Source: Enoplosus armatus (taxonomy: Eukaryota; Chordata; Actinopteri; Centrarchiformes; Enoplosidae). From it: 64,000 nt of DNA. Location of the stretch: the NCBI RefSeq assembly GCF_043641665.1, contig NC_092200.1:4041194-4105193 (forward strand). Reading direction: 5' to 3'. The notes under the pieces were generated by a model. That model made no database searches. It saw nothing but the letters and a program-made list of their open reading frames with translations, and had not been told where the DNA came from. The position numbers and the translations under genes were made by a program. Below are positions 47,217-57,290 of this stretch, one piece after another (position 1 is the first letter of the stretch; each line of letters opens with the position of its first letter).

Positions 47217-47615
47217 ACTCCTAAATCGGATTTCAAGAAAAACTTTTGTCTCTTTCTATTTGAACAATGCCCTTTGTATTCCCTCATCAGCAAACTCTTA
47301 ACAGCTGAGTCAAACCTGGCAACATGGCCAAGGGGAAAAGAACCAATTTAATGTGATGTTGTGGTTGCCTGAGGAGACTTCTGACTTCTGCAGGCAACCC
47401 TGGATTTGATAACTCTCCCACTGGCAGCAGATACGAAACATGAACTCTGGCCCAATTTCCTCTCAGCAAATAACACCAACTGGGAAATCGCTTTGCCTTT
47501 TGATGCATTACTGAGCATAACCTGACTGCGAACACTCGTGGCATGAGCTCCAATTTTGGCAGAAAGCTTTATCTTTTGTTTTGATATTTTCCCTTTCCTT
47601 CTTTTGCCTTTGCAG

Positions 47616-47674
47616 AACACAACAGAGGAAGACTTGGAAGCTGATATATTTCAGATGAACTCTGTACCTGTGGA
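47616..47674 (+). CDS. Candidate short coding exon
   Basis: A long pyrimidine tract ending TTTTGCCTTTGCAG gives one of the best 3' splice sites in the window. The following 59 bases have exactly one open frame, coding NTTEEDLEADIFQMNSVPV, an acidic peptide. They run into GTGAGG, an acceptable 5' splice site, at 47675; without splicing there the frame stops at TGA 47676-47678. The other two frames stop inside. The exon would start in phase 0, which does not fit a direct join to the phase-1 end at 35300, so an intervening exon would be needed. I do not recognise the peptide. It could also be the last coding exon. Confidence 0.27.
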
Positions 47675-47678
47675 GTGA

Positions 47679-49889
47679 GGGAATCATTTCCAAAGACTGT
47701 AGCAATTAAAGTCACCTCCTGTCAGCCAGAGCCGCTGAGAGGAAGTAGTTTTCTCTTGTTGGTTGTGGGCAACTAGAGAGAAACCTCAGACATTTGTCAG
47801 TTTGTGGATTTTGAGGACAAAAACACAGGATTTGTGGTTTAAAAAGAGGGGATACTTAAATCAAATTGAAGACATGTTGAGTTATAAATGTAAAAACTTC
47901 TTGGGTGCAGGTATCTTCAAATAAATCTAGCAGGCTGTATCGTTAATTCTGAAAGACGAGCTTTATGTTGGCCATCTGGAAATGTCACATGTATTTTAGT
48001 AGCTAACTCTGTAACGTTATCCTTCTTTTGTCTCACTCTTAAAGACATGTTTTTGATGGCAAGATTGCAAACCTGACGGCTCACCCCTACCCCATCCTCA
48101 ATGTGTTGTATGAGATGAAGTCTACTGAGGAGCTTCCTGTGAAGTTTCCAACAGATGATGCAATGTAGATGTAATGGTTTGGAACAAGAAAAGGGGGATA
48201 GGCAGTATCATTATTATTATTATGATTATTATTACAGCCTTGGCTTGTCTTGTAACCCTGGAGCTCTGAAGTTGAGGGTAACATGGTGTTTGTCAGGGTT
48301 ATGACTGAGGTCTCCCCTACTTTATGATGGGAAAGGATTGTGGTTTCAGAAAGACATTTTTTCCATGTTCGTTGAACAGCAGCAGTCAACCATAACTAAA
48401 GAAGCTGTCTTGAAACTATGAATTGGATTTATTATGCCCAAAAGTGTAATCATACCGATAGTGCAGATACAATTCTCTTGTGTTCTACGATCCTCAATGC
48501 AGTTTGTTTGGTTTGCCCAACCTGTAAGCATGATTAACTGATGGCTATAAGATGTCAACATCTGTCTCCTTCTCTACCATAAAACATTTTGAGAATGTTT
48601 CTGGCATCCTAGACGCAGAATAAGTCGTCTTCCACTGTGAAAAAACGATTGTGTGTGGTGCATCGCTGTCCCCAAAGTCCCCCACACTGGCAAAGAAACG
48701 CACGGAAACATAAACATGTTTACATCAAAGCATTCCAGAATAAGATCTGCATAATCAGATAGAAGCAGCGTCTTGATTATTTCTTACCGTTTGGGATGGA
48801 CGACCACATGTCCCAAACTATCCCAACAGGTGTTTTGGTTTTTCAGCATTTGTTAGCAATTTGTATGCATTGTCAGTACAAGGACGAGGGGCTGGAACCA
48901 ATTTACTTTGAGAAATCACATTTATATACAGTACAGTTCACTGTTTCATGAATGAGTTTGGATAAACAGTTTGAACGCACCTGTGATTATTTAGAGCAAC
49001 GGCTTACAATTAAACAAACGGAATAAAGTCGACAACTTCATCTTCTAATATCTCAAAAACTAAAGCACCAGCTGATGTCATTTTCAGTTCTTGATAAATT
49101 ATATCAGAAATCTTGAAACTTAAACTTCACAAGCAAATCCTGACTATCTGCTTTGAGATACTTTGTGCGTAGAGGATGAGATCGTCATGCTGTCAGTTTA
49201 TCTCCTGGCTGAGGAAATGAACTCCAGGTCATATGTTCAGGATCAAAGAGCCTGTCAGGGTGCCAGCGGGTACTTGTTGAGGATTTTTATGGAGTCTAAC
49301 AGCTATGTGCAATCCTCTCTGTTATGGGATGACTGTTTAGCAAGGAGAGAGGCCAGCTTCTAAATGTGGAAATCTTTACATCCATGCAAGAACTCGCACA
49401 CTTTTGTACACATGTGCCTGCAGACATCCATCTTTAGACTGGCTGAACCAAGGTTGAGTCGTAACATTTGCTTCTGGATTAGGTTACCTTAACAATGGCT
49501 CTATAAATCAAACTGCTCATTCTGGAGATCACGGAGACCATTCATTATTAGAGAGAAGAGGTTGTTACTTTGTGTGTGTAGTCTCCAGGAGTAAAGAATA
49601 ACTGCTTACTTTCCAGTTTCATGACTGATGCACATTGTGCACATGCAGCAGCATGCAGTTTTAGGGGCGATGAAACTATCGTTTCCACTCAGGAGCTGTA
49701 TGAAGTTTGGTTGAACCAATATTGTCAGTTAATTTAATGAAAGACAAGGATGACATTAGATTAGATTTCACTATGACTAGAGTTTGGCCTTTTTTGTAAT
49801 TGCTTCTGCATCGTTTGAGAGTTTGGGTGAATCTAAAACGTACCTGTTTTCATAGTCTTTTCTGTGTCCATCAATTTTCAAACCATAGT
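47679..49889. other. Non-coding DNA
   Basis: An interrupted (ATT)n run lies at 48210-48234. No coding signal that I can support; frames at 48087-48561 (minus) overlap the ATT run and have no domain. Confidence 0.5.
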
Positions 49890-50140
49890 GTCTCAATTTG
49901 CTCTGAAATAATAAATTTTTAAACTATTTATCAATTGAATGACTGATCATTAGAAAAATTATCTTGACAGCAATTTCAATGAGCAATTAATTGTCTTTAA
50001 GTTCTATCAAAAGAAAATGCCAATTATTTGAAGGTTCTGGCTTTGTTTTTTTTTAACTGACATAACACACAATGGAAATAGACATCTCAGGATCTAGAAA
50101 CGTGCAGCGGCCATTTTCTGACATTTTACAGACAATAAAT
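49890..50140 (+). repeat. Diverged copy of the TTTTCTGACATTTTA repeat
   Basis: The segment contains AATTAATTGTCTTTAAGTTC, then AAGAAAATGCCAATTATTTG then AAGGTTCTGGC, and later CCATTTTCTGACATTTTACA. These are the same ordered landmarks as the better copy at 19170-19500. The central TTGGACTGTTGGTC core is lost or replaced. Confidence 0.65.
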
Positions 50141-52514
50141 TAAGCCAAAAAATGGAGTCCATGCCCTTCTAAAGTAGCTGATCCTGTAGCTTCATGTGAG
50201 GTTTGCTGACTACCACCATAGTCTTCAGTACTTGGGGGGCTATTGGTAAGACTAGCTGGATCCAGTGCTCACTTAGTTGTGATGTTGCATATTAAAATTC
50301 ACTGTGTGGTCAGCCTTCAGGACTCTATCTTTGCTGTACAACATCAAATAAAGAAGAGACAGCACTCACAAGGCAAGCCTCATGGCTTCTTTCCATGTCT
50401 GCCACTCACTTTAAAATTTATGCTCAACAGTGCGAGGTGTTTGAGCCAGTAATAACAAAATAATGGCATTTACTCACTTTGTTTCATCTTTGCTGTAAAA
50501 ATGTTGCTGTAACAGTTGAAGTGAAGTGAAGACCTCGCAGCCAACAACCCATGGCGTCACTTCAAAGCTAAACACAATGCAAGTTTTTCATGGATGAATT
50601 GACATTGTGGAAATACACAAGACAAAGATGTTCTCCGTGGAGTTAATATAGTCACAGTGTGAATATGGCAAATAAAATCATGTTGGAAGCTACTAGCTTT
50701 GACTGTAAAAACAGTGCAGATGTTTCAGTCATGCGGAGCAGCAGATGGAGCAGAGACATCACAGCCTTTGGGGGTCCTAAGGAGCTGGACCATTATCGTG
50801 CACATTATAAGAAATGGCCCTGTTGGGATCTTGGTCATGAAGCTGACACGTCTGTTGCGTTTGTTTTAAATCAACCGAACCTTTGGCTCCTCTTTGAATC
50901 AGAAGTTGAGAAGAGAGGCGAAGAGGAACATGTGGTATAAGCAATGTAGCTGTTCATATTGTAAAACTTTAATCGGGTATTGAAAGGATGACTAAGAGCT
51001 GGCAGGTCGAAGTGTTTACCCATTCAGAGTGATTGTTATTGCCTTTAATAAGGGTTGTGAATCTTTCACCCACTCTCTGTTCTTATCTTGCGCTCTGTAT
51101 TGTGTATTTCTCTTAATGTGCTCTTTCCTTTCAATCTAGGCTCAATGTTTTCTCTTTCTCCCTCTCTTATTGCCACTTATCCTCTTCATCTCGCATGTCA
51201 AATGCAGGCCAAGTTCAACACACACTGCACTGTCTAAACCCTGCAGATTAGACCAATTTGCATACTTTTCTCAGTTTGCCGAGACATTTAGTACCACCCC
51301 ATGTCCAACTTCCCTGACAAGGATAATTCAGCCACTCCATAAGCAACATATTAAATAAACTGTCCACCTCCTAAAAAGGCTCTGCCTTTGTTTTGGCCAC
51401 ACCACTCCAAGCACTAGACGAGAGGAATTTCAAGTTAGAATAACAAGCCAATGAGCTTGACCTGGTTTTGGCCTGACAAATGATGCTAACAGCTGCTGAG
51501 TGTTGTCAGTTGCTGTAGGACACTGGGGTCAAGGATTGGGGTCATTTCCTCCACGGAGTGAACCTGGACTGCATTTTGACCCAATAAAGCAACTAATTGA
51601 CCAATGCATTTTCAGACAGTTGGGATGCCAGAAGACTCAGTTCCGTGATTTGCTCAGAGGTTGTTTGAAGCAGCATTTTGCTTACCAGTTTGGCAGTAGG
51701 TTTGGTGATAAGGAGTAATTGCGGTGGTGTTTTTTCACTGTGCTTCTCAGGAGATCACTTGGCAGTCGAGCAGCATAAAAGAAACATAGCACTATCAGAA
51801 AGAAATGGTAGAGAAAACTCCACCTGGGTAGCAGGTAATAGTTGGTCTTTTATTTATTCCAAGAAATGTTTGCCCTCGGTTCCTGAAATGCAAAACCGTT
51901 CTCTCCCTCTGCCCAAGAGGTCTTTTCCTCAAAAGACCTACCTGTGTTTACTACAGCTAATGAAAAGTATTTTGTGAAGCAGCTATAGGCTGAATTACTT
52001 TTAGTTTGTATCAGTTCAGTATCACGTACAATAACTCAAAGCTTCAACAGTTCCTGACCAGGCCTCAGAGAAGACAAAGTATAACTCTTGGCAATAGGAG
52101 CTGTATGTGATAAGATGACCAAAACTGAGCTGAAAGTTGTCACAGTAAGTAGAGGTTCAAAGCACAACCCATAACATAACCCAACACAGGCCTTAAAGTA
52201 AGCCACAAGTCCTTTTGTGCGGTTGGCATTGATGTTGGGCGATAAGACCTGGCATTCCAGTTCATCGGTGCCAACAAACTCTATAATTTACTCCCCAAAA
52301 TGAAAGTATTTTCCTACATATGATGCATCTACATATTTGCAAGATACAAGATGATGATCTTTCAACACTTTTAGGACAAACACACTGTCTCTGCCCTTGT
52401 CTCTATGAGGAACCTTTTGTAACCATCACATACTGCAGTGGCTGCTCTATGAATAGAGTGCATATATCTACTGAATAAACATCATTTTAAACTTGAAATG
52501 AGCATATTGAGCGC
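50141..52514. other. Non-coding DNA
   Basis: Frames of 93 (50659-50940), 72 (51500-51718) and 99 codons (51678-51977) on the plus strand have no recognisable domain and are unsupported by splice sites. No repeat family that I can name. Confidence 0.45.
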
Positions 52515-52557
52515 AGGTCATCCAGGTCATTGTCATCCGGGTCAGCCAGGCTGGTCA
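52515..52557 (+). promoter_or_regulatory. DR3 nuclear-receptor motif chain
   Basis: AGGTCA-TCC-AGGTCA (52515-52529) is an exact DR3, the vitamin D receptor/RXR arrangement. It is followed by TTGTCA-TCC-GGGTCA (52530-52544) and then GCC-AGG and TGGTCA, so half-site-like units continue at a nearly regular spacing. The repetition may reflect a small tandem duplication of GTCATCCAGG-like words, with binding unproven. Confidence 0.45.
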
Positions 52558-52979
52558 AGACTCTTTAAACAGTGACGGTCAACCGGCGCCACGGAAGCGG
52601 CCACACTTGAGTCAGTGAATGGACTGGACTGCGAGCGGATTGGCCAATGGCCCACTCTTCAAACTGTAGTGAACAACTCGCACTAGAGAGCCAAAGCAGA
52701 TGGTATCATTCAGACACCCCCCTCCCCTCCACCTTCCCTCTGTAGGAACAGTTTGGATAAGCTACATGAGCATCTCCTATGTGATGAATACAAACATGCC
52801 AAACCTTTTCCTGACAGCAAAGCCTTGGCATTCATCACTGGAAAAGAAGGAAAGAGGATCTTAAGGGATTTCTTTATGGCTTGAGGAGCTGATATGGATG
52901 AAGATGAAAAGGTCACAGTGTGATGTTCAGTTGCAGATGTTGATTCTTCAGTTGCACCTTTGCACATTTGCTACAGTTA

Positions 52980-53101
52980 TAGTTTTTCTCGCTCTTTTTC
53001 TCTTTTTTTTTATTCCCCTGTCTCGCTCTCTTTCTTTCTCACTCAAGCAGTCTGCATTTTTCTATTCCTTTTCTCCTCCTCCTTTTTTTCCTCTTCTGGC
53101 A
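52980..53101 (+). promoter_or_regulatory. Long polypyrimidine tract ending in CAG
   Basis: About 120 bases of T/C-rich DNA end in TTTCCTCTTCTGGCAG at 53101, an excellent 3' splice site by sequence. The following bases (GAGCCATGACAAATCATAG) have an open frame of only 16 codons before TGA, and no clear donor follows, so no exon is called. Confidence 0.3.
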
Positions 53102-53627
53102 GGAGCCATGACAAATCATAGCCACATCAGAGGGTCCCGGTTGTTTTCTTGATCAAGTGGGAAAGACGTTTCGCACGATCCTCTCTTTTGGGTCATTTAA
53201 TTGATGATCGATTGATTGCTTCTATCATTCCCATCACATTATCACCCTTTCTCTCTTGCACCTTACTGCTAATTCATCACATTAACTGCAATTGAGAAAT
53301 CACCAATTCATCTTTTTCCCACCTTTTCCATGATGAAGTAATAAAGTTTTCTTCTTAGTTCTCTCCAAACGCTCTGCGTTGAAGGCTGGACATGGTGGCG
53401 GCAGAGTTTTTTGTTTTTTTCCTTTAGTCAGCCCATCATTCCTCTGACACTTTGGTCAGAGAGCAGTTTCTACAGCTGGTTAAACACAGCTTGGGGTAAG
53501 CCGAAACAATGTGCCGTTTACACGCAGAGCCCTGACTTCTGACCCCTGTGGACATCCGCTTTTATCACCAGCCTCCAGTTGCTTCAATTAACTTCAAGGC
53601 AGAGTAAAAATAATAATAATAAGGCAA

Positions 53628-53750
53628 TAAAAGATCTGATAAATAACTTGGGGCTAGGCCTCTCAGGGCTTTGTAAGAGATCAGTAATAACTTAAAATCA
53701 ATTCTAAAAGCAACTTGTAGCCAGTGTAAGGAAGCAAGGGTTGATGAAAG
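53628..53750 (-). mobile_element. Antisense L2/Rex-type LINE fragment
   Basis: The minus strand reads STLASLHWLQVAFRIDFK, then LLLISYKALRGLAPSYL, then SDLL, without a stop. This is the well-known C-terminal region of fish L2/Rex1-type reverse transcriptases (LASLHWLPV-FRI-FK-L-L-YKAL-GLAPSYL). Similarity ends abruptly on both sides. Only about 40 residues remain, with no catalytic motif, so it is a dead fragment. Confidence 0.8.
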
Positions 53751-56314
53751 AGTAAGGGAGAATTGCTTTCAAAACATTTAAACACTATTAGGCATCACTT
53801 TTATATATTGACAGATCCAAAAGGTAAAAAATTCAAGCTTAAGGACTAAAACAATGGTTTGATTGAGTCAAGCCCTCCTTTTATGTGGCTTTTATTTATA
53901 TGCTACTCTGAGGTGTGCCACTTCACCTGTGAGTCTGAATACCTTTTACTGTCATTTAAGGCTCTTTTCCTTCAGAGTAATAAGAGGAACCTCTGCAGTG
54001 AACTCAGCATCAGGAGGAAGATTATTAACGATGCAAAACCGGATGTTCTAGAAAGAACATCTTTTGTTGTATTTGGTCCCCTAGTGTCACTCTGTAAGCT
54101 GCATACCAACTCATTCCAACTAGGGAGGATTTGCAGTTCTTGAATCAGCAAACTCCAAATTTGGCATGACGACTTTTTGGAAACACTAGAGCTCCCATAG
54201 CTGTTTTTGGCTGGTCTAATCAGACCAATATGTTTTTAACTGCAGTAACTGTGCTGTATTCTGAAAGTAGCAGTGAACAAGTTTCAACTCTTCTTGTTCG
54301 TTTTTAAATAGCAAAAACGTGCACCTCACAAATGCATGTAACTGCGATATTGTGGTCAAAAGTGACCTGAGGGGCTTTAAGTGAAAAATAAAAAAACAAA
54401 AAACATGGCAAATATTCTGCTTTACAAAGGTGATCCTGTTCTCTTGCCGACGCTGCCAAGCTGGTGCCCCATATTAAGATGGAAGATAAGAATTCTGAAG
54501 AAGCAGGGAGCTGGCGGCGGTGTATGAGTGTACATGAGTGTTTCGGGTGAGACGGACAGGAGGAATACTTGGCTCTACTGACCTAACCGTCTAAACTATT
54601 TGGCCTTTGGCTCTCTGCAGCCTTGGACCTGCCAGCTTGTATGGGCATGGAGAAAAAAGACCCTTATCAGTGACCCCAGTCCTGTCCAGTGTTGGCTTAT
54701 ATGGGCACACTCCACAGCTTTGAATCACTGGTCCAGACTCGCAGCAAAACAACTTTAAATCTGCAGGGGCAGTTTGAATTCCTATAATATTGAGCCAAAT
54801 AGATTTCTGAAGTCAGTGTTAACCTGTGTTTTTGCCCAGTTTTAGTAGAAAGAAATGATTCTTTGAGTGTAACTCGACATGGGAGCAGTATGAAAGGTAT
54901 AGCAGGTGTGATATAAAGTTATTCATTTGCAACATGAAATGCCCAGTCTTCACCAAAGACGGTCAGCCCACTCATGTTTAGAAATAAGATATTTAAAAAC
55001 GCTAAACATCATGGGCATAAATCATGACACTATAAGCTTATTCTGTCCTGACCTGCAACGACCCCCACCCTCCTGGATGCTACAATTACACTGTTGTTGT
55101 TAGGAAGTCGTTATATGCTCCTCTTCCACGGTCTGCTGGAGTCACACTTGGACCTTTTAACCCCTTGTGAAACCTACAGCAGTTCTGCCTTTAAACCAGT
55201 CTTTCCTGGCAAACTTCTACTGTTTTTCCAAGTCATACTCAGAACTAAGATGTTTGTGTCAAATTGCGGCTATTTACGGCACAAAATAACAAAAGATTAA
55301 TACTTTAGATCCTCCATTGCTCTTAAAAGTTGAACATTGTTGGACAGGTCATTGTTCTCAGTGTGTATTTGATTTACATCCGGTGCATGATGTGTATATA
55401 TGCCATTTGACTAAATTTCATATCGTCTATAAACTGTTTGCATTTACTACAAGTGACCTTCCTTTCACAGAAGAGAAAGTTGATCAAAGAGCAGATTTAC
55501 ACCAAAAGTCAGCGTATTTCAGTAATAGATTTCCACTGTATACATTATCATACATTAAGCGGCCAGTACTCTGTAAGACCACCGGCCGAGAAGAAGCTGG
55601 TCCGCCTCACTGAGAGACGGTCAACCCTAATCCCCAAGATGAATGTTGGATGAAACACAAGAATGCGCTCCGCTTACCGCTCAGCCCCTTTTACCCCGGT
55701 CCAGACCTCACTTTACCTGTCACACATAAAGCTCCCGTTGTGTGTGCATTTGTGTAGCGCAGTGTGAGGAGCTATAGAAAGAGACCTTTTTAAAGCTGCA
55801 TTAAACAAGATTTTTATAAAGTAATACGTGCATTGTTGCAGCTTCCAACTTGTATGGTCTTCGTTTCGGCCATATTTCCCCATGTAAAATCAAATTCTGG
55901 TGTACGGTTTGGCTACTGGAAGAAAATCATCCAGCACAAAAATTAAGCCTCAAGAAAATACTCTCAAAATGATGCATGATCCTCCTAAATCCACCCACGT
56001 CAACCATCAAGAAGTGGAAGACAAATCCAACATGGTGACGAATGATTCCTTAATCCCATTTGAAGCACAGCAGTAAAGCTCACTTGCTTTGGCTATGAGA
56101 TTACACAACAGTGAGAGATGCTGTCACAATCTCCATACTGCATCTACACTGCTGCAGTATTGTCCCATGACAGCAGCCAATGTAGTTATTGATTATTTCA
56201 TCCCCTGGAACTAATCAGTGTATTCCTGTTTAGTTTGAGCAGTGCACCAGCAGTGCAGAACACATGTAGAAAGTGGGACTGTACTGGTGTTTTATCTGTA
56301 TGTTGAATACATTT
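53751..56314. other. Non-coding DNA
   Basis: Frames of 94-98 codons (53859-54143 and 55317-55613) and 71 codons (55438-55653) lack domains. The last begins after CCTTCCTTTCACAG, an acceptor-like sequence at 55456-55469, but no donor follows. TTTTTAAAGCTGCATTAAAC near 55788 resembles the start of another fish interspersed repeat. Confidence 0.45.
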
Positions 56315-57010
56315 CATCCATCAGTTTTCTGCCCCTTAGCCGGATTTAGCCACAGTGGCAGCAAGTTAAGCCATGTACCCCAGGGGTGCGTCTCCCGAGT
56401 CATGTTTTCTGCTCTTCATGGGTGATCCTGAAGTGTATTGCCAGGTTAGATGGCATACATAATCCCTCCATTGTGTTCTGGGTCTACCCTGGGGTCTCTT
56501 CTTCGAGTTGGAGGAGCCCAGACTACCTCTACAGGACGGCTTGTAGGAACCATCGTGATCAGATGAACCACTTTAACTGGCTCCTTTTCTTTTTATTTTG
56601 GTTACTTGTTTGCACAGTCTCATTATTTTGTTCGCTACCTAGAACTCGTGACTCATAGGTGACTGTTTGGATCATCGATGGACCGGCAAATTGAGAGCTT
56701 CATCTTCAGGTTCCTCACCTCCATGACTCCAGTGAAACACCTGCATCACTGCACCTGTTGTAGTCCATGGTGAACAAGATCTTGAGCAACTTAATCTCCT
56801 TCACTTTTGGCACCAACTTCCTCCCAACCTGCAATGGGCAATCTACTGTTTTCTGTAAGAGGACTATGCTAACCCAACCACTTCATCCAATGCAAGGTCA
56901 TGGTCCAATAAAGCCAACAGAACTACATCATTGGCAAAAAGTAGATGCAATGCTGATGTCACCAAACTGGACACTTCTCAACTACGCCTACAAGAAGAAT
57001 CAGTAACAAC
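56315..57010 (-). mobile_element. Decayed LINE fragment, antisense
   Basis: This is the same LINE family as at 33930-34500, inserted in the opposite orientation. Plus-strand landmarks, in reverse order, are TTCTGCCCCTTAGCCGG (3' end), GGGTCTACCCTGGGGTCTC, CATCGTGATCAGATGAACCA, TGGACCGGCAAATTGAGAGC, GAACAAGATCTTGAGCAACT and AAGCCAACAGAACTACATCA. On the minus strand the catalytic box at 56911-56938 reads LFANDVVLLA, so the first aspartate of FADD is changed to asparagine. An AT-rich replacement near 56578-56640 and several stops show that the copy is dead. Confidence 0.85.
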
Positions 57011-57029
57011 ACTCACAGTCTGTGCAATA

Positions 57030-57290
57030 GTAAATCCCATCTCCTCACATCTGGTAGTCTCGCTTAGTGATTTCAATACTGCAGCTGGCATCAATAAGAA
57101 TGAGACACTGCACTACCTCATTTAGCTGCGGTGGGTACAGCAAGTCATTTCTTGGAGCAGAAATTGGCACATTGGAGCTGGATAAGTTTCACTTGTTCAA
57201 CAGCAACACAAAGAGATGTGTCTGTTTGGCCCACGATTGCAATGTGGTGTTCATTTCAAGGCAGCGTCTGACAAACTGTGGCAAGTGAAA
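57030..57290 (+). mobile_element. Possible LINE endonuclease remnant, sense
   Basis: Directly after the antisense reverse-transcriptase fragment, the plus strand reads HLVVSLSDFNTAAG, which resembles the VxxGDFNAxxG motif of apurinic-type LINE endonucleases. It then changes frame to a segment ending HDCNVVFISRQRLTNC, loosely like the IDHxLV--RWR--QNC end of the same domain. If real, it is a second, oppositely oriented LINE remnant. Similarity is weak. Confidence 0.25.

Noticed and set aside
50659..50940. 93-codon plus-strand frame with a mixed, protein-like composition
   Set aside because: No splice sites, domain or neighbouring exon; length within chance.
55438..55653. 71-codon frame ending SVRPPAEKKLVRLTERRS
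   Set aside because: At first it looked like a transposase or a last exon, but I could not place it in any family, and no second splice site or poly-A signal supports it.
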